Source of the DNA: Neorhizobium tomejilense
Lineage (GTDB): Bacteria > Pseudomonadota > Alphaproteobacteria > Rhizobiales > Rhizobiaceae
NCBI GenBank assembly: GCA_002968845.1
Contig: PVBG01000007.1
Location: forward strand, 1 to 64,000
DNA length: 64,000 nucleotides
Reading direction: 5' to 3'
The notes below the pieces were generated by a model that saw only the letters and a program-made list of their open reading frames with translations, was not told the origin of the DNA and ran no database searches. Positions 60,496 through 64,000 of the stretch are shown here, piece by piece; position 1 is the stretch's first letter, and every line of letters starts with the position of its first letter. Position numbers and translations under genes: made by a program.

Positions 60496-61512
60496 CTAGA
60501 GCGACAGTCGAACGCCATCGATGCGCAGGGTCACGAGCAACCCTTCCATAGACCATACGTGCTCGAGGGCGCCGCCAAGATGGCCAGCCAGCGTGCGGCG
60601 GAGAAGCTTACTCCCATATCCGCCAGGCCCCTCAGGCGCGCTGACTTCAGGCCCCCCTCTCTCCGTCCAGCGAATTTCGACGTCATCCCCAACCATCGTA
60701 CCCGAGACATCGAGCGTGCCTTCCGACACCGATAGCGCGCCATACTTCAAGGCGTTGGTTGCCAGTTCGTGGACGACGAGCGCCAGACCCGTCGCAGCCG
60801 CCTGGCCGACGCCGAGACGCGGAACGGCTACTCTGATTCTTCCGGCAAAAGCTCCATCGTCGTCATAGGGAGCGAGCAAAACGGTAAAGATGTCCCCGAG
60901 AAGCGCGGCATCGCCCTGGCCGCTCGGTAACGGCCGAACAAGATCGTGCGCCCGGCCGAGTGCGGTCAGCCGGTTGGTCAGCTGCTTCGTCATGTCTTCG
61001 ATGGATGCAGAGGATCGTGAGGTAATCAGAGTGAGGCCCGACGCGATGGCAAGCAGGTTCTTGACCCGGTGGCTCATTTCGCCCGCAAGGAGTTCATGGC
61101 TTTCTTCGGCCTGCTTGCGCCCCGTGACGTCCAGAAAAATACCCGTCATCGCCCGGTTCTTGATGCCCGCATCACTGCCTTGTCCCCGCGCCGATACCCA
61201 TCGCACGTCCGATCCCACGAGGATGCGGAAGTCGATCTCGTAAGGGCCGATCACAGCGCGTGTCGCGACAAAGGCTGCCCTCACCCGGTCCCTGTCGGCC
61301 GGATGTATTTTCTCGGACAGGTGCTCGAAGGTCAGGGCAACATCGTGCGTGACGTTCCAGAGAGTAAAGCCGTGACCGTCCATAACGAAGCGGTCAGTAT
61401 CCACGTTCCAGGACCACAGGGCCACGCCCGCCGCATGGATTGCGCTGCGCAATTGCTCCAATCCCCATTCGGGATGTTCGGCGGGGCGACTCTCGGTCAC
61501 GGCGTTGCTCAC
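60496..61512 (-). CDS. HWE-family sensor histidine kinase with PAS domain
   Basis: 338 aa soluble kinase. PAS domain at about residues 20-135 (LWSWNVDTDRFVMDG, IDFRILVGSDVRWVSARGQ). The phosphoacceptor region is GEMSHRVKNLLAIASGL; HELATNALKYGALS forms the N box and WTERGGP supplies the W-x-E that defines HWE kinases. No receiver gene lies beside it, so it may feed the general stress or light/redox response through an unlinked regulator. Start is a GTG overlapping the preceding small gene's stop (GTGA). Confidence 0.9.
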   Translation of the reverse strand: MSNAVTESRPAEHPEWGLEQLRSAIHAAGVALWSWNVDTDRFVMDGHGFTLWNVTHDVALTFEHLSEKIHPADRDRVRAAFVATRAVIGPYEIDFRILVGSDVRWVSARGQGSDAGIKNRAMTGIFLDVTGRKQAEESHELLAGEMSHRVKNLLAIASGLTLITSRSSASIEDMTKQLTNRLTALGRAHDLVRPLPSGQGDAALLGDIFTVLLAPYDDDGAFAGRIRVAVPRLGVGQAAATGLALVVHELATNALKYGALSVSEGTLDVSGTMVGDDVEIRWTERGGPEVSAPEGPGGYGSKLLRRTLAGHLGGALEHVWSMEGLLVTLRIDGVRLSL

Positions 61513-61733
61513 ACCTGTCTCTGTTTCGCGCGCTTCGCGAGCGCGATGGCGAGCGCTGCATTTCGATCGCGCTCCTCCCTGGCAAGGCGGGCTTCGCGAA
61601 GACGCAGGGTCTTCGCCTCCCGTACCTGCGCGACATAATCCAGCTCTTCGACCGCGTGGTCGCGCGCGAAGAACTGCGATTGAACCTGGTCAAAGGCCAT
61701 TTCGGCCTGCTGCCGGGTCTTGCTGTGCGTCAT
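61509..61733 (-). CDS. Small helical charged protein coupled to the HWE kinase
   Basis: About 74 aa, not recognised. Highly charged, probably one long helix: KTRQQAEMAFDQVQSQFFA, then repeated LREARLAREERDRN-type segments. AGGAG lies six bases before the ATG and its stop overlaps the kinase GTG by 4 bp, strong support for a real gene. May modulate or anchor the kinase; function unknown. Confidence 0.75.
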   Translation of the reverse strand: MTHSKTRQQAEMAFDQVQSQFFARDHAVEELDYVAQVREAKTLRLREARLAREERDRNAALAIALAKRAKQRQV

Positions 61734-61775
61734 GACGGCTCCTGTTTGCAAACTATGCAGGATCGAAAACAAAAA

Positions 61776-61796
61776 GGCCGGACATGATGCCCGGCC
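61776..61796 (-). terminator. Rho-independent terminator of cspA
   Basis: Arms GGCCGGACA (61776-61784) and TGCCCGGCC (61788-61796) form a 9-bp stem with one wobble and a 3-base loop. On the minus strand it is followed by TTTTTGTTTT, a good U-tract. Located about 60 bp downstream of the cspA stop. Confidence 0.85.
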
Positions 61797-61858
61797 CTTA
61801 AAAAATCAGCTTCCAGCGGTGCCAGTACATCCGTGGTCAAAGCGGAAGCCGCTTTTGG

Positions 61859-62068
61859 TTAGGCAGCCTGCAGGTTGCAAGCCGACATCTTGCCGGACTT
61901 TGCGTCGCGTTCGAGTTCGTAGCCGATCTTCTGGCCCTCGACGATTTCCCGCATTCCGGCGCGCTCGACGGCAGAAATGTGTACGAACGCATCAGCGCCG
62001 CCGTTGTCAGGCTGAATGAAGCCGAAGCCCTTGGTGGAATTGAACCATTTAACTGTGCCTGTGGTCAT
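61859..62068 (-). CDS. cspA: Cold shock protein, CspA family
   Basis: 69 aa single cold-shock domain. RNP1 is KGFGFIQ and RNP2 reads DAFVHISAV, the single-stranded RNA/DNA binding motifs. Acts as an RNA chaperone that melts structured mRNA. Has its own terminator, so it is monocistronic. The RBS (AAAGGG) lies in one arm of a 10-bp inverted repeat with its partner 54 bases upstream, suggesting structural control of translation. Paralogue identity (CspA versus another Csp) is not certain. Confidence 0.93.
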   Translation of the reverse strand: MTTGTVKWFNSTKGFGFIQPDNGGADAFVHISAVERAGMREIVEGQKIGYELERDAKSGKMSACNLQAA

Positions 62069-62418
62069 GATGATGAACCCTTTCAAAGCAAGATTGAGTG
62101 ACCCCAGAGCCAAAGCCCTGCGGATAGTGATAGCGATTGATTTTGAAAGGGAAGTTCGTCAGGCGCGGTGCCAATCGCGCGGAAACCAAAGTTCAGCAAG
62201 CAAAAGATCGATAAACCGTAAATAGAGGCTATCTGCCCGTGAGTCAACTTTTAGTTTGGACGTCTCGGTGAATTTGCGTCCCGGCACAGCAAAAGGGCTC
62301 TCACAGGTGGACCTCAGCCCGCTCGGCTGGGCGCAGAACTGCCGCAGCAACGGACTGCTCTGTGGTTGGCCTGTCCATACTCCTTGCCTGCTGGCGCAGG
62401 ACCGCCATATAAGGCGCG
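62069..62418. other. Intergenic region between cspA and the J-domain gene
   Basis: 350 bp holding the cspA leader and promoter on the minus strand and the promoter of the J-domain gene on the plus strand. Apart from the inverted repeat at 62078-62151 I see no defined element; open frames here are antisense shadows. Confidence 0.5.
62078..62151 (-). promoter_or_regulatory. Inverted repeat sequestering the cspA ribosome binding site
   Basis: CCCTTTCAAA at 62078-62087 and TTTGAAAGGG at 62142-62151 are perfect 10-bp complements separated by 54 bases. In the cspA mRNA the 3' arm is the sequence UUUGAAAGGG that contains the Shine-Dalgarno, ending nine bases before the AUG. If the transcript starts upstream of 62151 the leader can close over the ribosome site. 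Confidence 0.55.
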
Positions 62419-63027
62419 ATGACGTCTGATTCAAAGATATTTGTCGGCCTACGGTCGATCCGCAAAAAACCGGCTCCGCACCACGAACCCAACCATCCGA
62501 AATGCCAGTGGGACGGATGCGAAAAGGGTGGCACTCATCGCGCTCCTGTCGGGCGGGATGCCGAAGGGCTTTATCTGCTGTTCTGTCCTGAGCATGTAAA
62601 GGAATATGGCAAAGGTTATAACTTTGCGCCAAACCTCTCCGACCCGTTGATCGCGCGCTATCAGAGGGAAGCGGCAAGCGGCAGCCGCCCGACCTGGGGC
62701 ACCGGTATCAAAAAAGCCTCGGAGATGCCGCTCCCCTCCATGGCCCGCTCCGGTTCCGCAAAGGCGACGAACGCACGCAAAAGCGCTGCACAACGCCAGG
62801 CCGCAAACGTGGATCTTCAGCGACGCAAGCTCAAGGTACTGGAAGCCAAGGCTTTCGAGACGCTTGGCCTTTCACCGGATGCAACGCCGGAGGAGATCAG
62901 AAGCCGCTACAAGCAAAGGCTCAAGATGCATCATCCGGACGCGAACCATGGAGAGCGCAACTCGGAGGATCAGCTTCAGGCGTCGATCGACGCCCATAAG
63001 ATCCTCAAGCTCAACGGCTTTTGCTAA
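62419..63027 (+). CDS. J-domain (DnaJ-like) protein with N-terminal Cys/His cluster
   Basis: 202 aa. The C-terminal 65 residues form a J-domain: AFETLGLSPDATPEEIRSRY, then the invariant HPD in MHHPDANHG, which stimulates DnaK ATPase. The N-terminal half has CQWDGC and CPEH about 20 residues apart, a possible zinc site. The usual DnaJ Gly/Phe and CXXCXGXG regions are absent, so it is a specialised type C co-chaperone. Stands immediately before groESL but on its own, with the CIRCE element between. Confidence 0.88.
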   Translation: MTSDSKIFVGLRSIRKKPAPHHEPNHPKCQWDGCEKGGTHRAPVGRDAEGLYLLFCPEHVKEYGKGYNFAPNLSDPLIARYQREAASGSRPTWGTGIKKASEMPLPSMARSGSAKATNARKSAAQRQAANVDLQRRKLKVLEAKAFETLGLSPDATPEEIRSRYKQRLKMHHPDANHGERNSEDQLQASIDAHKILKLNGFC

Positions 63028-63134
63028 ATACGCGGCGGCGACCCGCTGGCGGTTTCGATGTCGGCCGCCCGTCCCCTGGCGAAGAGAGCCAGCGTCGCCG
63101 CCGATGCCGGATCACCACCAAGGCACGAATGGCG

Positions 63135-63161
63135 CTAGCACTCCTGGCATAAGAGTGCTAA
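63135..63161. promoter_or_regulatory. CIRCE element (HrcA operator)
   Basis: CTAGCACTC-N9-GAGTGCTAA, matching the consensus TTAGCACTC-N9-GAGTGCTAA with one difference in the left arm. Lies 54 bp upstream of groES, so groESL is expected to be repressed by HrcA and induced by heat. Confidence 0.95.
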
Positions 63162-63215
63162 GGATATCCGATCGGGAACCCGCCATTGGGCTGCGCTCTC
63201 GCTAAGGAACCCAAA

Positions 63216-63512
63216 ATGAACAATACCAATTTTCGGCCGTTGCACGACCGTGTCGTCGTGCGCCGTATCGAGGCTGAAGCCAAGACCAAGGGCGGCATCA
63301 TCATTCCCGACACCGCCAAGGAAAAACCGCAGGAAGGCGAGATCGTCGCCGTCGGCACCGGCACCCGCGACGAGAGCGGCAAGATCGTTCCCCTCGATGT
63401 CAAGGCAGGCGATCGCATCCTGTTCGGCAAGTGGTCCGGCACCGAGATCAAGTTCAATGGCGAAGACCTGTTGATCATGAAGGAAGCAGACGTCATGGGC
63501 GTCATCGCCTGA
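63216..63512 (+). CDS. groES: Co-chaperonin GroES
   Basis: 98 aa, full family length. [19 protein letters not shown] and [16 protein letters not shown] (the mobile loop that contacts GroEL) are present, ending EADVMGVIA. The start MNNTNFRPL follows AAGGAAC; a longer upstream frame has no ribosome site. Caps the GroEL chamber. Followed after 65 bp by groEL. Confidence 0.97.
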   Translation: MNNTNFRPLHDRVVVRRIEAEAKTKGGIIIPDTAKEKPQEGEIVAVGTGTRDESGKIVPLDVKAGDRILFGKWSGTEIKFNGEDLLIMKEADVMGVIA

Positions 63513-63541
63513 TCTTCGGCCGCTTCCTTATTTCCTTTTGA

Positions 63542-64000
<459 letters not shown>

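Noticed and set aside
62159..62677. 172-codon minus-strand frame over the cspA/J-domain gap
   Set aside because: Half of it is antisense to the J-domain gene and the remainder has no coding features.

Overview
The window is about 64 kb of high-GC DNA that looks like a chromosome segment from a Rhizobiaceae-type alphaproteobacterium (Rhizobium/Agrobacterium/Shinella relatives). The evidence is the divergent dctA / dctBD arrangement with a canonical sigma-54 promoter, a CIRCE-controlled groESL operon, an HWE histidine kinase, and the density of ABC uptake systems and catabolic regulators typical of soil and plant-associated rhizobia. The species cannot be fixed by reading alone. No tRNA, rRNA, insertion sequence, phage gene or CRISPR array was found.

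Layout. (1) 1-8714, plus strand: a plant cell-wall sugar module with a 5'-truncated GH105 unsaturated glycuronyl hydrolase, a TAT-exported sugar-binding protein, two permeases and an ATPase (CUT1 type), then three tandem Gfo/Idh/MocA oxidoreductases joined by 4-bp overlaps. (2) 8749-16735, minus: two soluble hybrid kinases, REC-HK-REC and a giant poly-HAMP kinase of about 2,100 residues with eleven 92-residue repeats and three C-terminal receivers. (3) 16994-28463: an acid-sugar catabolic island with a DUF1537-type kinase, GntR regulator, Fe-dependent alcohol dehydrogenase, PdxA2-like dehydrogenase, cytosolic BNR/sialidase-like protein, a dipeptide-type ABC importer and a DapA/NAL-family aldolase. 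(4) 28516-36582, minus: IclR regulator, two unrecognised proteins, a divergent M19 dipeptidase and a polyamine-type ABC importer, the first four genes being tightly packed. (5) 36918-39206: a polar amino acid importer. (6) 39433-42054: a membrane-lipid module of acyltransferase, CDP-diglyceride synthase, a small membrane protein and a variant CDP-alcohol phosphotransferase. (7) 42155-47788: a second amino acid importer with a DadA-like oxidase, divergent from a LacI regulator across paired palindromic operators. (8) 47954-55087: an IclR regulator and RraA-like aldolase divergent from a second dipeptide-type importer. (9) 55169-59948: dctD, dctB and dctA. (10) 60046-64000: a small protein, HWE kinase with a small partner, cspA, a J-domain protein, groES and the start of groEL.

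Six complete ABC importers occupy the window. In five of them a strong hairpin sits between the binding-protein gene and the first permease gene, which would let the binding protein be made in excess. Most catabolic units carry their own regulator, and candidate operators are visible for the GntR, LacI and both IclR regulators.

The least explained parts are the pair of unknown proteins at 33390-35818, the CDP-alcohol phosphotransferase with altered signature residues, the composite sialidase/acid-sugar/aldolase island, and a long inverted repeat that would bury the ribosome binding site of cspA.
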